A stretch of 41,114 bases of DNA from Noviherbaspirillum aerium (GTDB lineage Bacteria; Pseudomonadota; Gammaproteobacteria; Burkholderiales; Burkholderiaceae_D): the NCBI RefSeq assembly GCF_008929045.1, contig NZ_VFAH01000038.1, forward strand, positions 1 to 41,114, given 5' to 3'. The position numbers were made by a program, and so were the translations under genes. Below, one piece after another: positions 34,024-41,114 of this stretch (position 1 is its first letter; each line of letters opens with the position of its first letter). The notes beneath the pieces were generated by a model that had not been told where the DNA came from, ran no database searches, and was given only the letters and a program-made list of their open reading frames with translations.

Positions 34024-36765
34024 GTGACTCCATCCCTTTTGACCAGTGACGTTGCTTCCAGGTTCTATTCCAGATGGCTGAACGCCGATCCGGTTCGCGC
34101 AGGCATGGTGACGGAGCTTGCCGAATTATCCATTAGCCCGGAGCTTTTTGCTCGGCTTTTACAAAAGGAAACAGCGGCCGGCATGCCTCTTCCCCGCGCG
34201 ATGCGGCGGGTACGCAACCTGGTCGTCGCCACGCTGATTGAACGCGACCTCGGCGGACGCGCGGATCTGGCGGAAGTGCTGTCGACCATCAGCGCCTTCG
34301 CCGATTTTGCCGTGCAGACGCATCTGAAGGAACTGACGGCGGAACTGCAGGAAGTTCACGGCGTGCCGACCGGTGCGGAATCCGGCCAGCCGCAGGAAAT
34401 GATCGTGCTCGGCATGGGCAAGCTGGGAGGCCACGAGCTGAACGTCTCCTCCGATATCGACCTGATTTTTGTCTATCCGGAGAATGGCGAAACGCAGGTG
34501 AGTTCGCCCGAGCAGAGGCAGCTCTCCAATCATGAGTTCTTCATCAAGCTCGGCAAGAAACTGATCGGCGCCCTTTCCGAGATCACGGAAGACGGTTTCA
34601 CCTTCCGGGTCGACATGGCACTGCGCCCGAACGGCGCTTCCGGCCCGCTTGCAGCGAGCATGGCCATGGTGGAAGAATACCTGCTGGTGCAGGGCCGCGA
34701 GTGGGAGCGCTATGCCTGGGTCAAGGCACGGGCCATGACCGGCAATGCGGAGGACATCGCCGCGCTGGACCAGATCGTCCGCCCCTTCGTGTACCGGCGC
34801 TACCTTGACTTCGGCGCCATCGAAGCCTTGCGCAACATGCATGGCCAGATCCGCGCCGAGGTCAAGCGGCAGGAAGCGCGTCACCCGGGCCGCGCCAACA
34901 ATGTGAAGCTCGGCCGCGGCGGCATCCGGGAAGTCGAGTTCCTGGCGCAGGTGTTCCAGCTGATCCGCGGCGGCCGCGATCCGGCATTGCGCGACCGCTC
35001 CACCCGCATCACCCTGGATACCCTCGCGGAAAAGAATCTGCTGTCGGCCGAGGAAGTCGCCCAGCTGCAGGAAGCCTATGCATTCCTGCGCAACCTGGAA
35101 CACCGCCTGCAATATGTCGACGATGCCCAGACCCACAACCTGCCGGCCGGCGAAGACGATCAGCTGCGCATCGCGCGCATGATGGGCTATGCGGATACCG
35201 ATGCGATGCTGGCGCAGCTTGATGCTCATCGCGCCATCGTCGCCGGCCAGTTCGATGCCATTTTCGCGGACAAGACCAACGGCGCACCCGCCACGCCGGA
35301 AAGCGAGCAGGCCATCGCGGTGTCGCAATCCCTGTCGGAGAATGATGGCGGCGATGCCGTCCGTGCGCATCTGCAGACACTCGGTTTCGAGGATCCGGCA
35401 TCGGCCGCGAAGCGCCTGCAGGCGACGGCGCAGTCGCCTCGCTTGCAGTCGCTCCCCGAAGCCAGCCGCGGCAAGCTGATGGCGCTCGTCAACGCGGCGC
35501 TGCCCCTGATTGCCGCCACCGCCAATTCGCGCAATGAAACCCTGGGCCGCCTGCTCGACTTCCTGGAAACCATCGCGCGCCGCGCCGCCTATCTCGCGCT
35601 GCTGACCGAATATCCAACCACCCTGGGCCGCGTCATCCGCATGATGAACGCCAGCGACTGGGCGGCGAAATACCTGACCCGGCATCCCATTCTGCTCGAC
35701 GAGCTGCTGGACGACCGCAGCCTCAACGCCGCTCCCGACTGGCCCGCCTTCCAGCAGGAGGTGCAGCGCCAGCTTGCCGCGGCCGACGGCGATACCGAAT
35801 TGCAGATGAATGTGCTGCGCGACCTGCACCATGCGCAGCTGTTCCGGCTGCTCGCGCAGGACCTGGAAGGCGCGCTCACCGTCGAGCGCCTTGCCGATCA
35901 CCTGTCCGCGCTGGCCGACATCCTGGTGGAGGCGACCGTCGGCGCCGTATGGAAATCCATCCCCAACCGGCATCGCGACGTGCCGCGCTTCGCCGTGATC
36001 GCTTACGGCAAGCTGGGCGGCAAGGAGCTGGGCTATGCGTCCGACCTTGACGTGATCTTTCTCTTTGACGATGACGATCAGGAAGCGCCCGGCTTGTATG
36101 CCAAGCTTGCGCAGCGCTTCATTACCTGGATGACCAGCCATACGCCATCGGGCATCCTGTTCGACATCGATGTGGCGCTGCGTCCCGACGGCGCCAGCGG
36201 CCTGATGGTGTCGCGGATCAACGCATTCGAGAGATACCAGCTCGCCAACGCCTGGGTCTGGGAACACCAGGCACTTACCCGGGCGCGCTTCTGCGCCGGC
36301 GACACCGACATCGGCAGCCGCTTCGAAGCCATTCGCGAAAGGGTATTGCGCCAGCCGCGCGAAGAAAACAAGCTGCGTCGCGAGGTCGCTTCCATGCGCA
36401 AGAAGCTGCATGATGCGCATCCGAACCGCACCGAACTGTTCGACCTGAAACATGATGCCGGCGGGATGATCGACATTGAATTCATCGTGCAATACCTGGT
36501 GCTGAATCATGCCTCGACCTATCCGCAGCTGACGGCGGACATCGGCAACATCGCCCTGCTCAAATTGTGCGCGGAACTGGGACTGATCGACAAGACCCTC
36601 GCCGGCGATGTCGCGGATGCCTACCGCAAGCTGCGCAAGCTCCAGCACCAGATCCGCTTGCAGGGACATGAGCGCGCACGCGTCGATACTGAAAAAATCC
36701 AGCTCGAGGCAGCCCGCGTCAGGGAACTGTGGGCCGCAACGCTGGGACGCAGCCAGGAAGCCTGA
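34024..36765 (+). CDS. glnE: GlnE, bifunctional glutamine synthetase adenylyltransferase/deadenylase
   Basis: It adenylylates or deadenylylates glutamine synthetase in response to PII and glutamine. It has 913 residues with two nucleotidyltransferase domains. The N-terminal deadenylylase has GMGKLGGHELNVSSDIDLIF with Asp144 and Asp146. The C-terminal adenylylase has YGKLGGKELGYASDLDVIF with Asp674 and Asp676. Each is followed by its GlnD-PII-type helical region. Both active sites look complete. The start is a GTG with only a weak ribosome site (AGAAG), and no better start is near. It is divergent from yhdP and followed 85 bp later by the cupin gene. Confidence 0.97.
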   Translation: MTPSLLTSDVASRFYSRWLNADPVRAGMVTELAELSISPELFARLLQKETAAGMPLPRAMRRVRNLVVATLIERDLGGRADLAEVLSTISAFADFAVQTHLKELTAELQEVHGVPTGAESGQPQEMIVLGMGKLGGHELNVSSDIDLIFVYPENGETQVSSPEQRQLSNHEFFIKLGKKLIGALSEITEDGFTFRVDMALRPNGASGPLAASMAMVEEYLLVQGREWERYAWVKARAMTGNAEDIAALDQIVRPFVYRRYLDFGAIEALRNMHGQIRAEVKRQEARHPGRANNVKLGRGGIREVEFLAQVFQLIRGGRDPALRDRSTRITLDTLAEKNLLSAEEVAQLQEAYAFLRNLEHRLQYVDDAQTHNLPAGEDDQLRIARMMGYADTDAMLAQLDAHRAIVAGQFDAIFADKTNGAPATPESEQAIAVSQSLSENDGGDAVRAHLQTLGFEDPASAAKRLQATAQSPRLQSLPEASRGKLMALVNAALPLIAATANSRNETLGRLLDFLETIARRAAYLALLTEYPTTLGRVIRMMNASDWAAKYLTRHPILLDELLDDRSLNAAPDWPAFQQEVQRQLAAADGDTELQMNVLRDLHHAQLFRLLAQDLEGALTVERLADHLSALADILVEATVGAVWKSIPNRHRDVPRFAVIAYGKLGGKELGYASDLDVIFLFDDDDQEAPGLYAKLAQRFITWMTSHTPSGILFDIDVALRPDGASGLMVSRINAFERYQLANAWVWEHQALTRARFCAGDTDIGSRFEAIRERVLRQPREENKLRREVASMRKKLHDAHPNRTELFDLKHDAGGMIDIEFIVQYLVLNHASTYPQLTADIGNIALLKLCAELGLIDKTLAGDVADAYRKLRKLQHQIRLQGHERARVDTEKIQLEAARVRELWAATLGRSQEA

Positions 36766-36850
36766 CCGGCACCGGAACCAGCGGCATCCTGGCTTGCGCT
36801 GCCTGATGGCACATAATGAAATCAATGACAACAAGATCTGGAGACGCACC

Positions 36851-37138
36851 ATGGAACAAGGCGATTTTCTCAGGATGCTGTCCGATGAAGGTTTTTCGGA
36901 AGTCGTGACGGTCGACCGCGAACCGAACAGTGCCATCGATCTGCACACGCATCCATTCGAAGCGAAGGCGCTGATTCTCAAAGGCGAAATACGCCTGCGC
37001 GTTGGAGATGAGGAAAAGATATTCCGCACGGGCGATATCTTTCATCTCCGTGCGAATGAACCGCATTGGGAAAATTATGGCGCGGATGGGGTCAGTTACC
37101 TCGTTGGCCGAAAATCCGGCGCCGTCGGCCAGGCCTAG
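36851..37138 (+). CDS. Small single-domain cupin protein
   Basis: 95 residues forming one cupin barrel. The metal-binding motif 1 reads HTHPFEAKALILKGEIRL and motif 2 reads FRTGDIFHLRANEPHWENYG, with the usual His/His/Glu and His ligands. The function is unknown; small cupins are often dioxygenases, isomerases or sensors. The ATG at 36851 follows GGAGA; an earlier in-frame ATG at 36806 is less well supported. It is codirectional with glnE, 85 bp downstream. Its TAG stop lies inside a CTAG that begins a cluster of small mobile-looking elements. Confidence 0.85.
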   Translation: MEQGDFLRMLSDEGFSEVVTVDREPNSAIDLHTHPFEAKALILKGEIRLRVGDEEKIFRTGDIFHLRANEPHWENYGADGVSYLVGRKSGAVGQA

Positions 37139-37144
37139 TCCGCT

Positions 37145-37277
37145 CTAGGCTTTGTTTGGAAAGCGGCAGCGCGGCGCGGATCCGCGTCTGCGGTGCTCGG
37201 CATACGTCCGTACGCATGCGCTCCCGCACCTCAACGCAACTCCGAACCGCCCGTGACGCTTCTCGAACACAGCCTAG
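37145..37277. mobile_element. Second small CTAG-bounded inverted-repeat element (element D)
   Basis: A 125-bp segment (37149-37273) lies between two CTAG tetranucleotides. Including flanks, its 26-bp arms (37140-37165 and 37257-37282) match at 22 of 26 positions, starting CCGCTCTAGGCTTTGTTT. The interior contains a perfect CGCGGATCCGCG palindrome and differs from copies B and C. It abuts copy C and shares a CTAG with it. No coding capacity. Confidence 0.65.
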
Positions 37278-37436
37278 AGCGGATTGCAGGTGGGTGTATG
37301 GAAGAATCGGTTTGCCTTGGGATGCAGGGCAAGGCGGGAGGAGCGCCGTGTGGCGGGCCACACCAGCCACGACCAACGCGGCCATGCGCCCAGGGCAAGC
37401 CGAGTCGAACGACCATTCACCTGCAATCCGCTCTAG
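37274..37436 (+). mobile_element. 163-bp MITE-like element, copy C
   Basis: Flanked by CTAG on both sides, with perfect 16-bp terminal inverted repeats CTAGAGCGGATTGCAG / CTGCAATCCGCTCTAG. The interior includes the same central hairpin as copy B. It is in the opposite orientation to copy B, 10.3 kb away. Its outer CTAG supplies the TAG stop of the histidine kinase gene. Confidence 0.75.
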
Positions 37437-40400
37437 TGTCGCCTGCCACCTTCGCGCTCCAGCAAGCCCGCCAGCTTTTCCATATCGACGGGTTTTACGA
37501 AATGATGGTCGAAGCCGGCAGTCATTGCGGTTTGCCGGTCCGGCTCCTGTCCATAGCCGGTCACGGCGATCAGCAGAGCGTCCGCGGTTTCCCTGCGGCC
37601 TTTCAGCATTCTTGCGAGCTGGTTGCCATCGATTTCCGGCAGACCGATATCGAGAATGCAGATATCCGGCAATTCCTGCTGCGCACGTTCGAATGCCCGT
37701 CGTGATCCGTGTTCGATCATGACTTCATGTCCCAGCGAGCCAATATACATCGCCAGCATCTCTGCCGCGTCTGCGTTGTCGTCGACAATCAGGATACGCT
37801 GCTTCCGGACGGTTTCCGCCAAACGGTGGCTGCTCAGGCTGCCCTCATCCTGCTGTTCGCGCACCAGTCTCGGCAGGCTGACGATGAACTGGCTACCCTT
37901 GCCCAATCCGTCGCTTTTGCAGAAAACGCTGCCGCCATGCAGTTCCGTCAGGCTGCGGACCAATGCGAGTCCGATGCCCAGGCCGCCCTGTGATCGGTCG
38001 GATGTCCGGTCCGCCTGAGTGAACAGATCGAAAACCCTCGGTTGCATCTCCGGCGCAATGCCGACGCCGTTGTCTTGTACGCTGAGCGTCAGCATGACAT
38101 CGTCGACCTGCATCGACAGATGGATCCTGCCGCCTTCCGGGGTGTATTTCGCGGCATTGTTGAGCAGGTTGGTAATAATCTGCACCAGCCGCTTTTGATC
38201 ACCCATCACATGAGCCTGCTCGGCCGCAATGTCCAGCGTCAGGTGATGGCGTTTCGACTCGATCAGGGGCATGACCTGCTCGACGGCGTCGGAGACAATG
38301 CTCTTGATATCCTGCGGGCGTTTCGTGATGTCCGCCAGTCCGCGCGTCACCCTGGAGACGTCGAGCAGATCATCCACCAGTCCGGTCAGGTGCTTGACCT
38401 GGCGGTTGATGATGCGGCTGGTGTTCTTCAATTGCCGGCTGTCGAGCTCGGCGATTTCCATGAGTTCGGCCGCTGCGCTGATGGGCGCGAGCGGGTTGCG
38501 CAGTTCATGGGCAAGCATGGCGAGGAACTCATCCTTGCGCAGGTTTGCTTCGCGCAGCGCCTCTTCATTCTGCCTGCGTTCGGTCACGTCGCGGGTGGTG
38601 CCGGCAATGGCCTCGACTTCGCCGTCCGGGCCGAGTACCGGGACGAAAATGTAATCATAGATGCGCCGTCCGAAGCTTCCATTGAAAGGAACATCGCCGC
38701 GTATCGGTTTGCGCGTCGCCTTGACCTGCTCGATTTCCCGGTCGTGCATTTCGGCGTGCCACGGTTCATATCCAAGCTCGAGGCAGTTCTTGCCGATGGC
38801 CTCATCCCAGGTCTTGTCCCACATCTTGAGGAGGACTTCATTGGCATAGACGAAGCGGTGGTTCAGGTCGAAAACGTAGGCAAGGTCGGGACTGTTTGCC
38901 AGGAAGGTTTCATACAGCCGACGCCGACGCTCGGACTCGTCGACCACATGCGCAAGCTCCTGCTCCACCTTCTTCTGCTCGCTGATATCGCGGTAGATGA
39001 CGGCGATTCCATCGTTGTGGGGATAGGCCGACACATCGAACCAGGTGGTGCGTCCGAAGTAGTCATAGCAATGCGTAAACCTGGAGGCGACACGCGTGTC
39101 CATGACGCGCCGCAACTCCCTGCCCACTGACAGGTCTTCCGTACCAGGCCACAACTCCCAATGCGTACGGCCGAGAATCTCGGATAGCGGCCGGCCGTCC
39201 ATGCGCAGCCCTTCGGAATTGATCTGCAACACACGAAAGTCCGCATCAAACATGATGAAGCCATCCTTCATGGTTTCCAGGATCTGGTGGCTGCGCTGCT
39301 GCTCGAGATGAAGCTGCCTCTCCGCCTGCTCTCTCTCAACGACGAGCCCGATCTGGCTGATGCAGATATCGGTGATGCGCAGCTCCCGCTCTTCGGGCCG
39401 GCGAGGGGTGTCGAAATATACGCTCAGCACGCCCAGCGGTTCGCCGTGAATGGTGTAGAACGGCGTGCTGTAAAGCGCCCTGATGCCCTCGTCTCTCGCA
39501 AACTGGCGATAGGCGGCATAAGCGGGATCGGTTTCGGTGTCGGCGATGATCATTTGCGCACGATTCTTGAAAGCGGTCCCGCACGCACCGTCGCCCACGC
39601 GAACATCCGCCAGCTGTGCGAGCGCGCCGGCACCAAGGCCCCGGCTCGTCTCGGTCACCAGCACATCGCGCCTGGGGTCATGCAAGGAAATGATTCCCTT
39701 GCCGGATCGATGCAAGTCGGTGATTGCGTTCAGAATCACCTCGAACTGCCCCTGCCGCGTGCGGGCCTGCAACAAGTCGCTGCTCATGGCATGCAAGCGC
39801 TGCCAGTCCACGACCTGGTGCGCAAGATCGGCGCGGGATTTTTCCAGGGCGGCGTCGATGCGGTCGCGTTCGGAGGACAGCTCGGCCTCGGCACGCTTCC
39901 TGATCTGCACTTCCTCGGAGAGCTCCTGGTTCAGCTGTTGCAGCCTCACCTTGTTGACATGGTCCTTCGTGACGTCGTTGCAGATGGCCAGCACGCCATG
40001 CACTCCTGATCCATCTTCGATCGGACTGTAGCCATAAGTCCACCAGACATCTTCCCGCCTGCCGTGACGCGTCACCGGGACGAGGGCGTCCTCATGCCAG
40101 GTGGCGCCCTTGCCGGACATGACCAGTTCGATTTCCGGGCCGATGATATGCCACACTTCGGTCCAGCAGTCCTGCCCGCGCTGACCGAGCGCGACGGGAT
40201 GCCGCTCGGCTCCCAACGTCGCGCGGTAGGCATCGTTATAAAACTGGAGCAGGTCCGGTCCCCACCAGACGAACATCGGATGATTGGAGGTAAGGATCAG
40301 GCGGATGATGGTCTTGAGCAGTGACGGCCATGTATCAGGAGAACCGAGCGCAGTCGATGCCCAGTCGTGGGCGCGCATCAGGGCGCCCATCTCACCGCCT

Positions 40401-40540
40401 CCGGAAAGAAAATCCGATGGCGCTGTTACGGTTCTGTCTGCAATCACATTAATCACGATGAATTCTTTCGCCTGGAACCGGTTGCCATCCTGAAAAGGAC
40501 AAGGAATAGTCCCGATTGTAACCGCGGCAGGAAATGCCAT
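37433..40540 (-). CDS. Hybrid sensor histidine kinase (PAS-GAF-PAS-PAS-HisKA-HATPase-REC)
   Basis: A soluble multi-sensor kinase of up to 1035 residues. The order is an N-terminal PAS-like domain (about 60-195, FVWWGPDLLQFYNDAYRATLG), a coiled coil (about 200-255), GAF (about 265-405), PAS (about 415-530) and PAS (about 545-660). HisKA follows with phospho-acceptor His678 (LAHELRNPLAPI), then HATPase (about 770-885, NLLNNAAKYTPEGG and GLGIGLALVRSL) and a receiver with Asp964 (CILDIGLPEIDG). No membrane helix is seen, so it is probably cytoplasmic. The start is uncertain: the ATG at 40540 lacks a ribosome site, and a GTG at 40456 or a start nearer MGALMRAHDW is possible. No partner regulator is adjacent. 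Confidence 0.9.
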   Translation of the reverse strand: MAFPAAVTIGTIPCPFQDGNRFQAKEFIVINVIADRTVTAPSDFLSGGGEMGALMRAHDWASTALGSPDTWPSLLKTIIRLILTSNHPMFVWWGPDLLQFYNDAYRATLGAERHPVALGQRGQDCWTEVWHIIGPEIELVMSGKGATWHEDALVPVTRHGRREDVWWTYGYSPIEDGSGVHGVLAICNDVTKDHVNKVRLQQLNQELSEEVQIRKRAEAELSSERDRIDAALEKSRADLAHQVVDWQRLHAMSSDLLQARTRQGQFEVILNAITDLHRSGKGIISLHDPRRDVLVTETSRGLGAGALAQLADVRVGDGACGTAFKNRAQMIIADTETDPAYAAYRQFARDEGIRALYSTPFYTIHGEPLGVLSVYFDTPRRPEERELRITDICISQIGLVVEREQAERQLHLEQQRSHQILETMKDGFIMFDADFRVLQINSEGLRMDGRPLSEILGRTHWELWPGTEDLSVGRELRRVMDTRVASRFTHCYDYFGRTTWFDVSAYPHNDGIAVIYRDISEQKKVEQELAHVVDESERRRRLYETFLANSPDLAYVFDLNHRFVYANEVLLKMWDKTWDEAIGKNCLELGYEPWHAEMHDREIEQVKATRKPIRGDVPFNGSFGRRIYDYIFVPVLGPDGEVEAIAGTTRDVTERRQNEEALREANLRKDEFLAMLAHELRNPLAPISAAAELMEIAELDSRQLKNTSRIINRQVKHLTGLVDDLLDVSRVTRGLADITKRPQDIKSIVSDAVEQVMPLIESKRHHLTLDIAAEQAHVMGDQKRLVQIITNLLNNAAKYTPEGGRIHLSMQVDDVMLTLSVQDNGVGIAPEMQPRVFDLFTQADRTSDRSQGGLGIGLALVRSLTELHGGSVFCKSDGLGKGSQFIVSLPRLVREQQDEGSLSSHRLAETVRKQRILIVDDNADAAEMLAMYIGSLGHEVMIEHGSRRAFERAQQELPDICILDIGLPEIDGNQLARMLKGRRETADALLIAVTGYGQEPDRQTAMTAGFDHHFVKPVDMEKLAGLLEREGGRRH

Positions 40541-40600
40541 GTCCGAATCTGCTCAGCAAGCGGATATGGCGATTACTTCCCCAGCCAGTGCGGGCTCAAA

Positions 40601-40625
40601 AAAAAGCCCCGCAGGCGCGGGGCTT
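40601..40625 (-). terminator. Rho-independent terminator of gapA
   Basis: On the minus strand a GC stem GCCCCGC-GCCT-GCGGGGC, flanked by A5/T5, is followed by a run of eight T residues. It lies 34 bp after the gapA stop and also faces the start of the histidine kinase gene. Confidence 0.85.
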
Positions 40626-40658
40626 TTTCAGGCAGCGCAAGGCTGACTTGATCAGCGA

Positions 40659-41114
40659 TTACTTCGCCGCCATCAGCGCAACCGTGGTGTCGAGCATGCG
40701 GTTGGAGAAGCCCCACTCGTTGTCGTACCAGGAAGAGACCTTGACCAGGCGGCCGGATACCTTGGTGAGGGTCGCATCGAAGTTGCTCGATGCCGGATTG
40801 TGGTTGAAGTCCACCGATACCAGCGGATCGGTGTTGTAGGTCAGGATGCCTTTGAGCGCACCGTCGGCGGCTTCCTTCATGATCGCGTTGATTTCATCGA
40901 CGGTCGTGTCGCGCGCAGCGACGAAGGACAGGTCGACGATGGACACGTTGATGGTCGGCACGCGGATCGCGAAACCGTCCAGCTTGCCGTTGAGCTCCGG
41001 CAGCACCAGGCCGACCGCGGCAGCGGCGCCGGTCTTGGTCGGGATCATCGACTGGGTGGCGGAACGGGCGCGGCGCAGGTCTTCATGCATCACGTCGGTC
41101 AGCACCTGGTCGTT
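40659..41114 (-). CDS. gapA: Glyceraldehyde-3-phosphate dehydrogenase, type I (5' end outside window)
   Basis: The C-terminal 151 residues of the glycolytic NAD-dependent enzyme; the frame is open to the window edge ([53 protein letters not shown]), so the gene continues beyond 41114. The [16 protein letters not shown] block near the C-terminus is diagnostic. The catalytic Cys lies in the missing part. It ends 34 bp before a strong terminator. The type I (GapA-like) assignment rests on the visible portion. Confidence 0.95.
   Translation of the reverse strand, partial: NDQVLTDVMHEDLRRARSATQSMIPTKTGAAAAVGLVLPELNGKLDGFAIRVPTINVSIVDLSFVAARDTTVDEINAIMKEAADGALKGILTYNTDPLVSVDFNHNPASSNFDATLTKVSGRLVKVSSWYDNEWGFSNRMLDTTVALMAAK

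Noticed and set aside
34159-37029. 956-codon open frame on the minus strand opposite glnE
   Set aside because: GlnE on the plus strand is unambiguous with both catalytic motifs; the antisense frame shows no recognisable fold.

Overview
The window looks like a chromosomal stretch from a GC-rich betaproteobacterium, probably order Burkholderiales and most like the Oxalobacteraceae (Herbaspirillum/Noviherbaspirillum/Massilia type). This is inferred from the character of the housekeeping genes (glnE, yhdP, tldD, gapA, an FtsK paralogue) and of the paa cluster; I could not run a database search. No rRNA, tRNA, CRISPR array or transposase gene was recognised.

Layout. 1-2167: a gene-poor leader, a short-chain dehydrogenase and a DUF2231 membrane protein. 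2222-13706: a phenylacetate (paa) catabolic locus. A leftward operon paaABCDE-G-I-K faces a rightward paaX; a leftward pair paaR-paaZ faces a rightward paaY. 13962-19737: an IclR regulator followed by a branched-chain-amino-acid-type ABC importer (binding protein, LivH, a fused LivM-LivG, LivF). 19820-21411: a hipBA toxin-antitoxin pair. 21547-26603: an NYN/LOTUS RNA-binding protein, a ProQ/FinO-domain protein and a divergent, N-terminally short FtsK. 27066-37138: tldD, a Nit-type amidase and yhdP (leftward), then glnE and a small cupin (rightward). 37433-40540: a large hybrid histidine kinase. 40659-41114: the 3' part of gapA, cut by the window end.

How the genes work together. PaaK activates phenylacetate to its CoA thioester, PaaABC(E) epoxidises the ring with PaaD maturing the iron-sulfur centre of PaaE, PaaG makes the oxepin, and PaaZ opens and oxidises it. 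PaaI and PaaY are thioesterase-type safeguards. The lower-pathway genes paaF, paaH and paaJ are not here. Two different repressors appear to share control. A TGATAC-N27-GTATCG dyad sits on the paaA promoter and resembles the enterobacterial PaaX site. A perfect 40-bp palindrome sits between paaR and paaY. The adjacent Liv-type importer may supply an aromatic acid or amino acid, but its substrate cannot be read from sequence.

The most unusual structure is non-coding. There are three hipBA operators at 49-50 bp spacing, and six GCATG boxes kept in exact 10-bp phase upstream of ftsK. A 73-nt inverted repeat lies between the ProQ-like and NYN/LOTUS genes. A family of small mobile-looking elements bounded by CTAG includes two inverted 163-bp copies about 90% identical, which bracket the tldD-glnE block.
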